Source: WLMZ01 sp031367435 (GTDB taxonomy: Bacteria > Actinomycetota > Acidimicrobiia > Acidimicrobiales > Ilumatobacteraceae). From it: a stretch of DNA of 64,000 nt. The stretch covers positions 12,712 to 76,711 of the forward strand of contig JANLPV010000018.1 in the NCBI GenBank assembly GCA_031367435.1. Direction: 5' to 3'. Numbering within the stretch: position 1 is the first letter of the stretch; the number at the start of each line of letters is the position of its first letter. A model generated the notes under the pieces. That model did not search any database and was not told the DNA's origin. It saw only the letters and a list, made by a program, of their open reading frames with translations. Positions 1 through 7,645 of this stretch are shown piece after piece. A program made the translations under genes and the position numbers.

Positions 1-1726
1 CCTCGAAGAGCGACATGCCGAAACGCCGATGCGATTCGTTGAATGCCACGGCTTTCAAGAGTCCCGGTCGCATCGAGGGCCGCAGAACGTCTTCATCAGC
101 CACCAATGGATTCGTCACGTGGATCGCGTCGTCGCTGAGCCCGGCTGCAGCAAGAGTGGCATCGCTAAGGAACGAGTCGGTGATTGCCTCGTTGAAGCCG
201 AGCCCCACCAGAATTTCGCGTAGCAGCCGGCGACGATGCTGATACTCGCTCAGGCGACCATGCATCGTCGAGTTCGGCACCAGACTGCCCAGCCGGTCGT
301 ATCCGAAGTGTCGGGCAACCTCTTCGACAACGTCGATCTCAGCCGTGCTATCAGGTCGCCACGATGGCAGGTTCACGGTGAGGACATCTCCGCGTGCGTC
401 AACGACCACGTAGCCGATCGGCTCGAGGCATCGAATGATGTCATCGGCCGCGAGCGTTGTGCCGAGGATGCGGTTGACCTGCCTCACGCGAACCCCAACA
501 GGGCGCTCCTGGGGAGGCAGGCTGTCGTCAACGACGTCGACGGCTCCGGCATGCACCACTAGGTCGGGGCATGATTCACGTAGCAACTCGATGAAGCGAG
601 CCTGTGCTTGCGGCATTCCGTGGGAGTCGACGCCGCGTTCGAAACGACCTGATGCCTCGGACCGGATACCCAGACGATTCATTGTTCGAGTCATCGCGGT
701 TTGCTCGAAGTAGGCAATCTCGAGAGCCACGACCGTGGTGCTCTCGGAGATCTCGCTCTGTAGTCCGCCCATCACGCCACCGACGCCGATGGGCACATCG
801 TTCGCGTCGCAGATCAGTAAATCATCGTCGCTCAATGTTCGCTCGACACCGTCGAGTGTGGCGATCGTCTCGCCGGCGCGGGCCAGACGGATGCGAAAGC
901 CGCTCCCACCCAATGTGTCGAGGTCGTACGCATGATTCGGTTGGTTCAGTTCGAGCATCACATAGTTACTGACGTCGACGACGTTGTTGATCGATCGCAT
1001 TCCGGCTGCCCTCAGCCGGCGCGCCATCCAATCGGCCGACTGACGAACCTGAATGCCGGACAGCACGAGAGTCGTAAACCGCGGACACCGATCTCCGTCA
1101 ACAACCTCCACGTTCGCGGATCGCTCGTCACCGCGTGCGTCGAGCGTGAGAGTGTGCTGCTTCATTGAGAGCTCAAGGTGAGCGGCAAGATCGCGGGCAA
1201 CGCCGACGTGGCCCCAACAATCGGGGCGGTTCCGAGTGAGATCGATATCGAACACAACCTCGCTCTGCAGCCCAAGCGCGACTCCGTAGGGCACACCCAG
1301 CGGAGTGTCGTTCGGCAGGATCAGAATTCCGCTGTGGTCGTCACCTAGTCCGAGCTCGTGAGCTGAGCACAGCATCCCTTGTGACTCGATACTCAGGATC
1401 GGACGCGGCTCGATCACGCGGCCGTCAGGCATGGCGGTGCCTGGCGTCGCGAGCGGAATCACGTCGCCGGCCTGCATGTTGAACGCACCGCACCACACGT
1501 GGCGCTCCACTCCGTCGCCGGCATCGACCCATACGCGATGCACCTTGGCCGCGTCGGGATGGCGTTCGGTGCGTAACACCCTCGCCGTGATCACACCATC
1601 GACGGTTGACCCCACGTGCACGATTTCTTCGACCTGCATGCCGAGCTGGGTCATCGCTGCAGCCAATGCTGGCGCGTCGTCACCCACTTCAACCAAGTCG
1701 TTGAGCCAGGAAAGCACAATTCTCAT
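1..1726 (-). CDS. pheT: Phenylalanyl-tRNA synthetase beta subunit, 3' end outside the window
   Basis: Beta chain of the alpha2-beta2 enzyme that charges tRNA-Phe in the cytoplasm. The start is ATG at 1726 (MRIVLSWLNDLVEVG, the usual PheT beginning), and the frame stays open to the left edge, giving about 575 of the usual ~800 residues. The N-terminal tRNA-binding OB fold is visible (CGAFNMQAGDVIPLATPGTAMPDG region split around residues 70-95), followed by the B3/B4 editing region (SINNVVDVSNYVMLELNQP near residue 270), a B5 domain and the start of the synthetase-like core (RREILVGLGFNEAITDSF). It lies just downstream of pheS on the same strand; the conserved PheS tail ends 7 bases before this start, so the two are probably co-transcribed. 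The last ~225 residues, including the anticodon-binding domain, are not in the window. Confidence 0.97.
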   Translation of the reverse strand, partial: MRIVLSWLNDLVEVGDDAPALAAAMTQLGMQVEEIVHVGSTVDGVITARVLRTERHPDAAKVHRVWVDAGDGVERHVWCGAFNMQAGDVIPLATPGTAMPDGRVIEPRPILSIESQGMLCSAHELGLGDDHSGILILPNDTPLGVPYGVALGLQSEVVFDIDLTRNRPDCWGHVGVARDLAAHLELSMKQHTLTLDARGDERSANVEVVDGDRCPRFTTLVLSGIQVRQSADWMARRLRAAGMRSINNVVDVSNYVMLELNQPNHAYDLDTLGGSGFRIRLARAGETIATLDGVERTLSDDDLLICDANDVPIGVGGVMGGLQSEISESTTVVALEIAYFEQTAMTRTMNRLGIRSEASGRFERGVDSHGMPQAQARFIELLRESCPDLVVHAGAVDVVDDSLPPQERPVGVRVRQVNRILGTTLAADDIIRCLEPIGYVVVDARGDVLTVNLPSWRPDSTAEIDVVEEVARHFGYDRLGSLVPNSTMHGRLSEYQHRRRLLREILVGLGFNEAITDSFLSDATLAAAGLSDDAIHVTNPLVADEDVLRPSMRPGLLKAVAFNESHRRFGMSLFE

Positions 1727-1733
1727 GACAGCC

Positions 1734-1802
1734 TCAGAACTGCTCGATAAAACGGATGTCGTTGCTGTACATATCGCGGATGTCATCGATGCCGTGGTGC
1801 TA
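1734..1802 (-). other. pheS: Intact PheS C-terminal tail behind an in-frame amber codon
   Basis: In the pheS frame, TAG (1802-1800) is followed by 21 sense codons and a TGA. The encoded tail matches the invariant end of bacterial PheS (GIDDIR...NDIRF) and ends 7 bases before the pheT start. One base change (TTG to TAG) explains the break. TAG is also used as a normal stop in this window (genes ending at 24796 and 61127), which argues against reassignment of TAG across the genome. Confidence 0.9.
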
Positions 1803-2765
1803 GCGCGCCATCCGATCGATACCAAACCCGAATGCGAAGCCGCTCCATTCCTCGGGATCGAGTCCGCCGGCCCTGAGCACATTCGGATGCACCATGCCGC
1901 ATCCACCCAACTCGATCCAGGTGCCGTCGGGACGTTGGATGTCGAACTCTGCCGAGGGTTCGGTAAATGGGAAGTAGTTGGGCCGAAGTCGGCTGGTGAA
2001 GTCGCCTCCGAAGAAGGCCTTGGTGAAGGCGTTGATGGTTCCGGCCAGGTGCGCCATCGTGATGTTGCGATCGATCACGAGACCCTCGATTTGATGGAAC
2101 ACGGGCATATGCGTGGCGTCGGGAGTGTCTCGACGAAAGACGCGTCCCGGCATGATCATGTAGATGGGTGGCTCGACACTTTGCATGACACGAATCTGCA
2201 CGGGCGACGTATGGGTACGAAGCAGCACAGCGCTGTCGTCGCGCGTCGCAGTGTCGTCGTCGGCGCGCAGCTGTCGATAATCGGTGAACAGTGTGTCGAA
2301 GCCACTACGCGCGGGGTGGCTGTGGGGCATGTTGAGTGCTTCGAAGTTGTAGAAATCGGTCTCCACCTCGGGGCCTTCGGCGATCTGGAAGCCAAGTCCC
2401 ATGAACACGTCTTCGAGGCGATCCCACGCCTGCGTGACGAGGTGAGCATGTCCTCGAGTCGGTCGCGTCGTCACCTCAGTGAGGTCGAGACGTTCGGTAA
2501 TGATTCGCCGACTGAGCTCGTCGTCGGACAACGCCACGCGGCGGCTCTCTACCGCCGTACCGAGCGACGACAACGCGTCGTTGATGGCCTGGCCTACCGC
2601 TTTGCGATCTTCGACTGGCAATGCGCCGAGTCCGGCTTTGAGTTGCGCTAGTGCTCCACGCTTACCGAGCACATCGCTCGTCACCAGGCGGAGATCGTCG
2701 AGTGTGGCTGCGACGATCACCTTGTTGAGCGCATCTTCGAGCGCGCCACGAACTTCATCAAACAT
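1800..2765 (-). CDS. pheS: Phenylalanyl-tRNA synthetase alpha subunit, ended early by an in-frame TAG
   Basis: Catalytic alpha chain of phenylalanyl-tRNA synthetase. The 321 residues contain an N-terminal coiled coil, then class II motif 1-3 sequence: HPARSGFDTLF, HTSPVQIRVM, RVFRRDTPDATHMPVFHQIEG, and motif 3 FAFGFGIDRMAR at the very end. PheS normally continues for about 22 more residues after motif 3. Here the frame meets TAG at 1802-1800, exactly where a conserved Leu is expected (E. coli has MERLTMLRYG). Beyond the TAG the same frame encodes HHGIDDIRDMYSNDIRFIEQ-F and then TGA at 1736-1734, so the tail is intact. The break could be a sequencing or assembly error, a real nonsense mutation, or readthrough. 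The 151 bp upstream (2766-2916) hold no gene that I can support. Confidence 0.93.
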   Translation of the reverse strand: MFDEVRGALEDALNKVIVAATLDDLRLVTSDVLGKRGALAQLKAGLGALPVEDRKAVGQAINDALSSLGTAVESRRVALSDDELSRRIITERLDLTEVTTRPTRGHAHLVTQAWDRLEDVFMGLGFQIAEGPEVETDFYNFEALNMPHSHPARSGFDTLFTDYRQLRADDDTATRDDSAVLLRTHTSPVQIRVMQSVEPPIYMIMPGRVFRRDTPDATHMPVFHQIEGLVIDRNITMAHLAGTINAFTKAFFGGDFTSRLRPNYFPFTEPSAEFDIQRPDGTWIELGGCGMVHPNVLRAGGLDPEEWSGFAFGFGIDRMAR

Positions 2766-2916
2766 TGGAGGAACCTTTCAGCGAACGGCAACCGGACTCA
2801 GACACAAGGCGAGTACCCCTGGCGGCCAACATTCGAGAGCGCGTCAGCGAACGAACAGCGCTCCACCGAGCCATACCCGGGGTTGAATAAATCGTTGCGA
2901 CGTCACGGCGCACACC

Positions 2917-3669
2917 TTACCGTCCGCCACGCTGACGCATGGCCTCAAATACGACAACCGTGGTGGCCATGGCAACGTTGAGACTCTCCGCCCGACCGGC
3001 GTGTGGAATGGTGAGCCACGAGTCCAACGGAATCTGATCGTCGACTCCGTGTGCCTCGCTACCCATCACAAGGGCAAACGGCGCGACGAGGTTCGCTTCG
3101 GTATACGGCTCGCCGCGGTGCGACGAGGTGCCAACCAGTGGCATCGACAGCACTTGCAGTTCGTGTAGTGGCACGTCTGCAACGACCGGAACATGGAACA
3201 ACGCGCCAGCCGAGGCGCGCACGACCTTGGGGTTGAATGGGTCGACCGAGCCCGTGATGAGGACCACGCCATCGACTCCGGCCGCCTCGCACGACCTCAA
3301 CATCGTGCCGAGATTGCCGGGATCGCTAATGCGATCGGCAATTACCACCAACCTCGCGCGGGCGAGATCGTGGATTTGGCAATGCCTGATCTTCACGACC
3401 GCCATCAGCGGTTGCGGGGCCTCGGTTGAGCCAACACGCTCGATCACGTGTGGCGCGAGCTCAAAAACCAACCCACCAGCATCGGCGATTGCCTCGCCAC
3501 CCGGAGCAACATATTGCGCTTCGATTTCCCAGCCGGCGCGAACTGCCTCGCGCACGAGTAGGTGGCCTTCGACGACGAAAGCACCTTCGTCCCAACGAGC
3601 ACTGCGGCGCCCCGAAAGGCGCCGCAGCCGTTGAACGTTTGGATGCTGGAAAGCCAGCGGAGTGCTCAG
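2917..3669 (-). CDS. SpoU/TrmH-family RNA 2'-O-methyltransferase, probable CTG start
   Basis: S-adenosylmethionine-dependent 2'-O-ribose methyltransferase of rRNA or tRNA with the knotted SPOUT fold. All three SpoU motifs are present: RISDPGNLGTMLRSCEAAG (motif 1, Asn and Arg), ALVMGSEAHGV (motif 2, Glu) and ESLNVAMATTVV (motif 3). The first ATG/GTG/TTG in the frame is GTG 3555, which would remove the conserved N-terminal substrate-binding domain. Upstream of it the frame reads STPLAFQHPNVQRLRRLSG and then WDEGAFVVEGHLLV, the usual family beginning. The best start is therefore CTG at 3669-3667, overlapping the TGA of rplT (CTGA), giving 250 residues. Bacterial genomes often place this family between rplT and pheST. 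The specific target (23S rRNA or tRNA) cannot be told from sequence alone. Confidence 0.88.
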   Translation of the reverse strand: MSTPLAFQHPNVQRLRRLSGRRSARWDEGAFVVEGHLLVREAVRAGWEIEAQYVAPGGEAIADAGGLVFELAPHVIERVGSTEAPQPLMAVVKIRHCQIHDLARARLVVIADRISDPGNLGTMLRSCEAAGVDGVVLITGSVDPFNPKVVRASAGALFHVPVVADVPLHELQVLSMPLVGTSSHRGEPYTEANLVAPFALVMGSEAHGVDDQIPLDSWLTIPHAGRAESLNVAMATTVVVFEAMRQRGGR

Positions 3670-4022
3670 ACGAGCGCTGCCTTGGCTGACTCGACGAGCT
3701 TGCCAAATGACTCGATGTCAGTGACGGCCAAGTCCGCCAGGATCTTGCGATCGACCTCGATGCCGGCGGCATTGAGACCAGCAATAAAGCGGCTATAGCT
3801 CATATCGAACATCCGGCAACCAGCATTGATGCGCTGGATCCAGAGGCGTCGAAATTCGCCCTTCTTGGCGCGACGATCACGGAAGGCGTATTGCCCTGAA
3901 CGCATGACCTGCTCGTTGGCAAGGCGCGCCGAGCGGCTGCGCATGCCGTAATAACCCTTTGCCTTTTCAAGTGTTGCCTTACGGTGCTTCTTGGCACCTA
4001 CCGCACGCTTAACTCTGGCCAT
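3666..4022 (-). CDS. rplT: 50S ribosomal protein L20
   Basis: Large-subunit protein that binds 23S rRNA early in assembly. The 118-residue basic protein has the full family pattern: MARVKRAVGAKKHRKATLEKA at the start, GYYGMRSRS, then AFRDRRAKKGEFRRLWIQRI and the C-terminal globular domain. It is the third gene of the conserved infC-rpmI-rplT cluster. In other bacteria L20 represses its own operon by binding the leader RNA; nothing here proves that. Its TGA overlaps the proposed CTG start of the downstream methyltransferase. Confidence 0.99.
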   Translation of the reverse strand: MARVKRAVGAKKHRKATLEKAKGYYGMRSRSARLANEQVMRSGQYAFRDRRAKKGEFRRLWIQRINAGCRMFDMSYSRFIAGLNAAGIEVDRKILADLAVTDIESFGKLVESAKAALV

Positions 4023-4102
4023 GTCGGTATCCCTTTCTTCTCTCGACCCTGCGGGGTCGCATCAATCGTGTTTGGTTCGTGAGTACTTGTTCGGCGACGT
4101 GC

Positions 4103-4300
4103 TTAGCGCTCTGCGAGCAGGCGCTTGATCTTGCGTGCATCACCGGGATGCACGTCGACAGTTCCGTCGAGGCGACGGGTACGAGTCGAGGACTTCTTCT
4201 CGAACAGGTGCTGACGGTTTGCCTGCAAGCGACGAAGCTTGCCGGTACCGGTTTTCTTGAACCGCTTCGCGGCCGTCTTGCTTGTCTTCATCTTTGGCAT
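4103..4300 (-). CDS. rpmI: 50S ribosomal protein L35
   Basis: Small basic large-subunit protein of 65 residues, the normal length. The sequence begins MPKMKTSKTAAKRFKKTGTG and continues KLRRLQANRQHLFEKKSS, typical of L35, with the conserved ending KIKRLLAE. It sits between infC (73 bp upstream) and rplT (80 bp downstream) on the same strand, as in nearly all bacteria. Confidence 0.99.
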   Translation of the reverse strand: MPKMKTSKTAAKRFKKTGTGKLRRLQANRQHLFEKKSSTRTRRLDGTVDVHPGDARKIKRLLAER

Positions 4301-4372
4301 ACAAATATTCCTTGTTGAGTCCTAGGTCAGGATCTGGTGGTGTCGGCGACGACGTATGTGTTTTGGGGCCGC

Positions 4373-5158
4373 TCAGTCAACTGCGTCGGAGTCGGTTGGC
4401 TCGGATTCGGTTGCCGCTTCGGCAACGTCCGCTTCTGCAACGTCCGCTTCTGCAACGACATCCTCAGTAGCGAGCGCTTCGACAACAGTCGCTTCTGTAA
4501 CAGTCGCTTCTGCAACAGTCGCTTCTGGAACAGTCGCTTCTGGAACGGAGTCTGCTGACGGGTCAGCGGACACCTCGATTGAATCGGCCGATGAGGGTTT
4601 GGCGTCAGATGGCAGGCGTTCCTTTTTGACCGGTGCCTTCTTTTCTGGAGCCAGTACCATCGTCATGTTGCGACCTTCAAGGCGAGCTTGCGTTTCGACC
4701 TTGCCGAGACCGTCGACTTGGGCGATGACGGTATCAAGCAGGCGAGAACCAAGTTCGGGGTGAGCCATCTCGCGACCACGGAACTGCAGTGTCACCTTGA
4801 CCTTGTGGCCTTCGGAGAGGAATTCCTGCATGTGCCGAACTTTGGTATCGAGATCACCTTTGCCGATCTTGGGACGCAGTTTCACTTCCTTGATCGAAAC
4901 ATGGATGGTCTTTTTCCGCGACTCTTTCGCCTTCTGCGACTCTTCATAACGGAACTTGCCGTAGTCCATGATCCGGCAAACGGGTGGGTTCGCCAACGGG
5001 GCGACCTCGACGAGGTCGAGATCGAGTTGGCGAGCCATCGTGAGCGCTTCTGGCAAGGTCTTGATTCCGACCTGACTACCATCGGCTCCGATAAGGCGTA
5101 CCTCACGCGCACGAATGCGCTCGTTGTACCGGGGCTCGTTCTGCTGCGGCGTTGCTAT
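4373..5158 (-). CDS. infC: Translation initiation factor IF-3 with ATA start and acidic repeat tail
   Basis: IF3 binds the 30S subunit, prevents premature 50S joining and checks start-codon and initiator-tRNA pairing. The canonical N-domain (NERIRAREVRLIGADGSQVG, then TLPEALTMARQLDLDLVEV) lies upstream of the first ATG at 5056, so that ATG cannot be the start. The frame is closed by TGA only 9 bases upstream of ATA at 5158-5156. An AGGAG ribosome site (5172-5168) is spaced 9 nt from that ATA, and no ATG, GTG or TTG is available. An AUA start parallels the AUU start of E. coli infC, which IF3 itself represses. The C-domain ends near residue 190 (TMVLAPEKK) and is followed by about 70 residues of acidic, alanine-rich repeats. 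Confidence 0.95.
   Translation of the reverse strand: MATPQQNEPRYNERIRAREVRLIGADGSQVGIKTLPEALTMARQLDLDLVEVAPLANPPVCRIMDYGKFRYEESQKAKESRKKTIHVSIKEVKLRPKIGKGDLDTKVRHMQEFLSEGHKVKVTLQFRGREMAHPELGSRLLDTVIAQVDGLGKVETQARLEGRNMTMVLAPEKKAPVKKERLPSDAKPSSADSIEVSADPSADSVPEATVPEATVAEATVTEATVVEALATEDVVAEADVAEADVAEAATESEPTDSDAVD
4430..4553 (-). repeat. 15-bp tandem repeats encoding the IF3 acidic tail
   Basis: On plus, 'gcttctgcaacgtcc' is repeated twice near 4435, and 'agtcgcttctgNaac' four times at about 4486-4551. They encode EATV/EADV-type pentapeptides (VPEATV, AEATV, AEADV). The unit is 15 bp, so gain or loss of copies keeps the reading frame. Confidence 0.85.
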
Positions 5159-5262
5159 GGCTGATCACTCCTGTGCAATGGGCTGTTCTCCCTGTTGGTT
5201 GTCGTCGTGTGCCGACGCAAAGCCAAGGTACGCAACAGCCGCACCCTCGCACGGGAGCGGTA

Positions 5263-5268
5263 TGTATA
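5263..5268 (-). promoter_or_regulatory. Probable -10 box of the infC-rpmI-rplT operon
   Basis: TATACA on minus (in the context ACTATACAT) lies about 105 bases upstream of the IF3 start and would give a leader of about 95 nt. I see no convincing -35 hexamer. The 5173-5407 stretch between infC and the divergent gene at 5408 is otherwise leader and promoter DNA. Confidence 0.45.
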
Positions 5269-5407
5269 GTGCCATGACCCGGCGCACGAGTGACCTCCGA
5301 ACACATGGTTCAGACATCGAGTGTGGCCGGGTGGGGGCTGTTGCACCACGATTGTGTCCGTCGTGCGCCCCACTTTGCCTCAGTTGTTGGCCGTTACACT
5401 ACCGCAC

Positions 5408-5713
5408 GTGGACAATGAAACCTCGAACACGCAGGTAGACAGCGCCCTTGAGGCAATGGAGGCGGTAAAGCGTCAACTCGCGGAGGTTCCGGCGGCGGTG
5501 GTCGTCACCAATCATGTGATGGGCCTCTATGAGCTTGCGGCCATTCACCTCAGCGCCGTTCCGGCAGATCTCGCACAGGCCGCACTGGCGATTGATGCGG
5601 TCGCGTGCCTCGTTGAAGGCCTTGGCGACCGACTCGGCGATGACTCCCCGACGATGCGTGACGCGTTGGCCAACATCCGGCTGGCGTTCGTGCAAATCAA
5701 AAACGCTGGCTGA
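5408..5713 (+). CDS. DUF1844-like small protein
   Basis: A 101-residue acidic protein of unknown function. The core (ELAAIHLSAVPADLAQAALA, then IDAVACLVEGLGDRL and DALANIRLAFVQI) resembles the DUF1844 family, which actinobacteria often carry next to infC. The GTG start is preceded by TACACT at 5395-5400 with 7 bases between, so the transcript probably begins at or next to the start codon. It is divergent from infC, and its last 17 bases overlap the 3' end of the minus-strand atl gene. An in-frame GTG at 5321 would add 29 low-complexity residues and is less likely. Confidence 0.78.
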   Translation: MDNETSNTQVDSALEAMEAVKRQLAEVPAAVVVTNHVMGLYELAAIHLSAVPADLAQAALAIDAVACLVEGLGDRLGDDSPTMRDALANIRLAFVQIKNAG

Positions 5714-6002
5714 AGCGACCGTAGCGAGCAACGCGAACTCGCCCGTCAGAACAGCTGACACCTTCGGCAACAAGTCGTCGAACTTGCTCGCGTTCGGCTC
5801 CCGGCACCAATCGACCAGTGCAATTGACGACTCGCCACCACGGCAGATCGTCGTTCGACTCCGCGAGCAGGTGACCGACTCGTCGCGACAAGTTTGGGAA
5901 TCCGGCATCGTGGGCGATGTCGCCATAGGAGACGACTTCACCCTCGCGCAATGCACGAACCACAGCGAGGATCTGCGCGTCGCGTTCGACCGAAGAGATC
6001 AC
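5697..6002 (-). CDS. atl: Alkyltransferase-like protein (O6-alkylguanine lesion binding, no active Cys)
   Basis: 101 residues matching the DNA-binding domain of O6-methylguanine-DNA methyltransferase: VVSYGDIAHDAGFPNLSRRV and then the active-site region PWWRVVNCTGRL. True transferases have P-C-H-R-V at this point; here the nucleophilic Cys is Trp, the hallmark of ATL proteins. ATLs bind O6-alkylguanine, flip it out and hand the lesion to nucleotide excision repair rather than reversing it. The start overlaps the end of the cold-shock-like gene by 4 bp, so it is probably the last gene of a hisG-csp-atl unit. The Cys four residues downstream of the Trp is not at the catalytic position. Confidence 0.88.
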   Translation of the reverse strand: MISSVERDAQILAVVRALREGEVVSYGDIAHDAGFPNLSRRVGHLLAESNDDLPWWRVVNCTGRLVPGAEREQVRRLVAEGVSCSDGRVRVARYGRFSQRF

Positions 6003-6214
6003 ACTGGTCGTATGTCCGCGGCCTCGTGGCGGCCCAACTTGTGGAGCACCACAAACGACACGGGCACGTCGGTATCAATGTTGCGGCTGCCATCGGCTAT
6101 CGACACACAATGGAACGCGAACACGCCACCGTCGGCTGCGATCTCACCAAGTCCGCGGTCGGAATCGAAAGAGGTGACCCTGCCGATACGGCGCGACTCG
6201 TGTGAGTCAACCAT
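5999..6214 (-). CDS. Cold-shock-domain-like small protein
   Basis: 71 residues that look like a single OB-fold cold-shock domain: GRVTSFDSDRGLGEIAADGG, then VFAFHCVSIADGSRNID and a closing strand VSFVVLHKLGRHEA. The RNP1-like motif (K-G-F-G-F-I in CspA) is weak here (RGLGEI) and the RNP2-like strand is VFAFHC, so nucleic-acid binding is likely but unproven. The ATG overlaps the hisG stop (TGATG), pointing to translational coupling with hisG; its own end overlaps the atl start by 4 bases. Confidence 0.7.
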   Translation of the reverse strand: MVDSHESRRIGRVTSFDSDRGLGEIAADGGVFAFHCVSIADGSRNIDTDVPVSFVVLHKLGRHEAADIRPV

Positions 6215-7089
6215 CAGGCAATGATCTTCGAGATAGGCAGCTCCAAAATGCCGGTGGCCCCCGCATCTTTGAGCGCAGGGATCAACACGTTGATCTGATT
6301 TTTGGCAACAACCGTTTCGACGGCGAAACCACCATCGCCCGCCAACTCACTGACGGTTGGCGCCTTAAGCGCGGGTACAAGTGCCAGCACAGCCTGCAGA
6401 TTCTCTCGCGCCACATTGAGCTTGACGAGCACCTTGCCTCGCGCGTCGAGTGTGCCCATCAGCAGCGTCATCAGTTGCTGCATCGCGTGTCGCTTCGCCG
6501 GGTCGGCATAGGCGGTTTTGTTCACAATGACTTCGGTGTAGCTCGTGAGGATGGTGTCAAGGATTCGTAGGCCAGCGGCGCGAAGCGCGCGACCGGTCTC
6601 GGTGATGTCGACGATGCAGTCGGCGATATCTGGAATTTTCGCCTCGCTTGCACCATACGACAGGCGGATCTCAGCATCGATGCCTTTGCCGGCGAAGTAA
6701 CGACGGGTGAGTTCGGGATACTCGGTACTCACGCGTAGGCCGTGTGGCAGATCGTGGACGGACTTCGCGGGCGAGTCGCCAGCGACGGCGACCACCACCT
6801 GAATCGGCAGCGACGTGGCCTTGGAATACTTCAGTTCACCGAGGCTGACGACGTCACTCTCTGTTTCTTCAACCCAATCGCGACCCGTGATACCCAAGTC
6901 GAACAAACCCTCAGCGACGTAGGTGGGGATCTCCTGTGGCCGAAGAATGCGTACCTGAGCGATACGTGGGTCGTCGATTGACGCCTTGTAGTCGACTGAT
7001 GAGTTCCGACTGACTGCGAGATCTGCCGCCTCGAAGAGATCGAGCGTGGCTTTCTCGAGTGAGCCTTTGGGAAGTACGAGCCGCAACAC
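6214..7089 (-). CDS. hisG: ATP phosphoribosyltransferase, long form
   Basis: First enzyme of histidine synthesis, joining ATP and PRPP. The 291-residue length and the C-terminal regulatory ACT-like domain (about residues 215-291, ending PISKIIA) place it in the long HisG_L form, which histidine inhibits and which needs no HisZ. Typical catalytic sequence is seen: LVLPKGSLEKATLDLFEAAD, FDLGITGRDWV, and the PRPP-binding stretch DIADCIVDITETGRALRAAG. The start is GTG at 7089. hisE, normally next to hisG in actinobacteria, is not adjacent. Confidence 0.97.
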   Translation of the reverse strand: MLRLVLPKGSLEKATLDLFEAADLAVSRNSSVDYKASIDDPRIAQVRILRPQEIPTYVAEGLFDLGITGRDWVEETESDVVSLGELKYSKATSLPIQVVVAVAGDSPAKSVHDLPHGLRVSTEYPELTRRYFAGKGIDAEIRLSYGASEAKIPDIADCIVDITETGRALRAAGLRILDTILTSYTEVIVNKTAYADPAKRHAMQQLMTLLMGTLDARGKVLVKLNVARENLQAVLALVPALKAPTVSELAGDGGFAVETVVAKNQINVLIPALKDAGATGILELPISKIIA

Positions 7090-7129
7090 GGTGGTCAGGA
7101 TAGGCCGAGGAACCCACCATCACAGCCGA

Positions 7130-7645
7130 TTATCCCTGCATCGGGTCGGGACCAACCGGCTCATGCGAGGTTGGTGCGTCGACCAAGAGCCGAATGGCGT
7201 GAGGGAGGACGTCGACAATCGCATCAAGCTGTTCGACACAACCCTTTGGCGAACCCGGCGTGTTGCAGATAATCGACGCGCCACGGATGCCGGCGACACC
7301 ACGACTGAGTCGACCGAGTGGGCTGATGAGTCGCATCGCTTCGGCAAGGCCCGGGGCCTCGCGCTCGATGACTTGCCGAGTTCCTTCAGGCGTCTGATCG
7401 CGAGGCGCGAAACCCGTGCCGCCGGTGGACACGATGACACCAACGAATTGACTACTCATCTCGCGCAGGGCGGCGGCAACGTTGGCAATGCCATCGGCAC
7501 ACACACGATGCTCGACAACCTCGAAGCCGTGATCGACAAGTTGACTGACCAACGCACGACCACTTACATCGTCTCGGGTGCCTTGAGACACGCCATCGCT
7601 GACGGTGAGTACCTTTGCCTTGAGGGAAGCGGAGAGGATTGTCAT
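7130..7645 (-). CDS. mog: Molybdopterin-binding protein, Mog/MoaB family
   Basis: 171-residue protein of the MogA/MoaB fold, which adenylylates molybdopterin before molybdenum insertion. The signature GGTGFAPRDQTPEGTRQVIE and the later NTPGSPKGCVEQL match the family. The start overlaps the rsmB stop by 4 bases, making it the last gene of a def-fmt-rsmB-mog run. No other molybdenum cofactor gene is in the window. I cannot decide between MogA and MoaB activity from sequence alone. Confidence 0.9.
   Translation of the reverse strand: MTILSASLKAKVLTVSDGVSQGTRDDVSGRALVSQLVDHGFEVVEHRVCADGIANVAAALREMSSQFVGVIVSTGGTGFAPRDQTPEGTRQVIEREAPGLAEAMRLISPLGRLSRGVAGIRGASIICNTPGSPKGCVEQLDAIVDVLPHAIRLLVDAPTSHEPVGPDPMQG

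Noticed and set aside
1800..1802. TAG in pheS as evidence of pyrrolysine or reassigned stop codons
   Set aside because: Other genes in the window end in TAG with no conserved sequence after it, and the expected residue is Leu, so a point change or error is simpler.
1431..2651. Long plus-strand open frame of 406 codons across pheT and pheS
   Set aside because: It is antisense to two clear tRNA-synthetase genes and encodes no recognisable protein; high-GC codon bias produces such frames.
2766..2916. T-box or leader peptide upstream of pheS
   Set aside because: No T-box core sequence and no Phe-rich short frame followed by a terminator could be seen.
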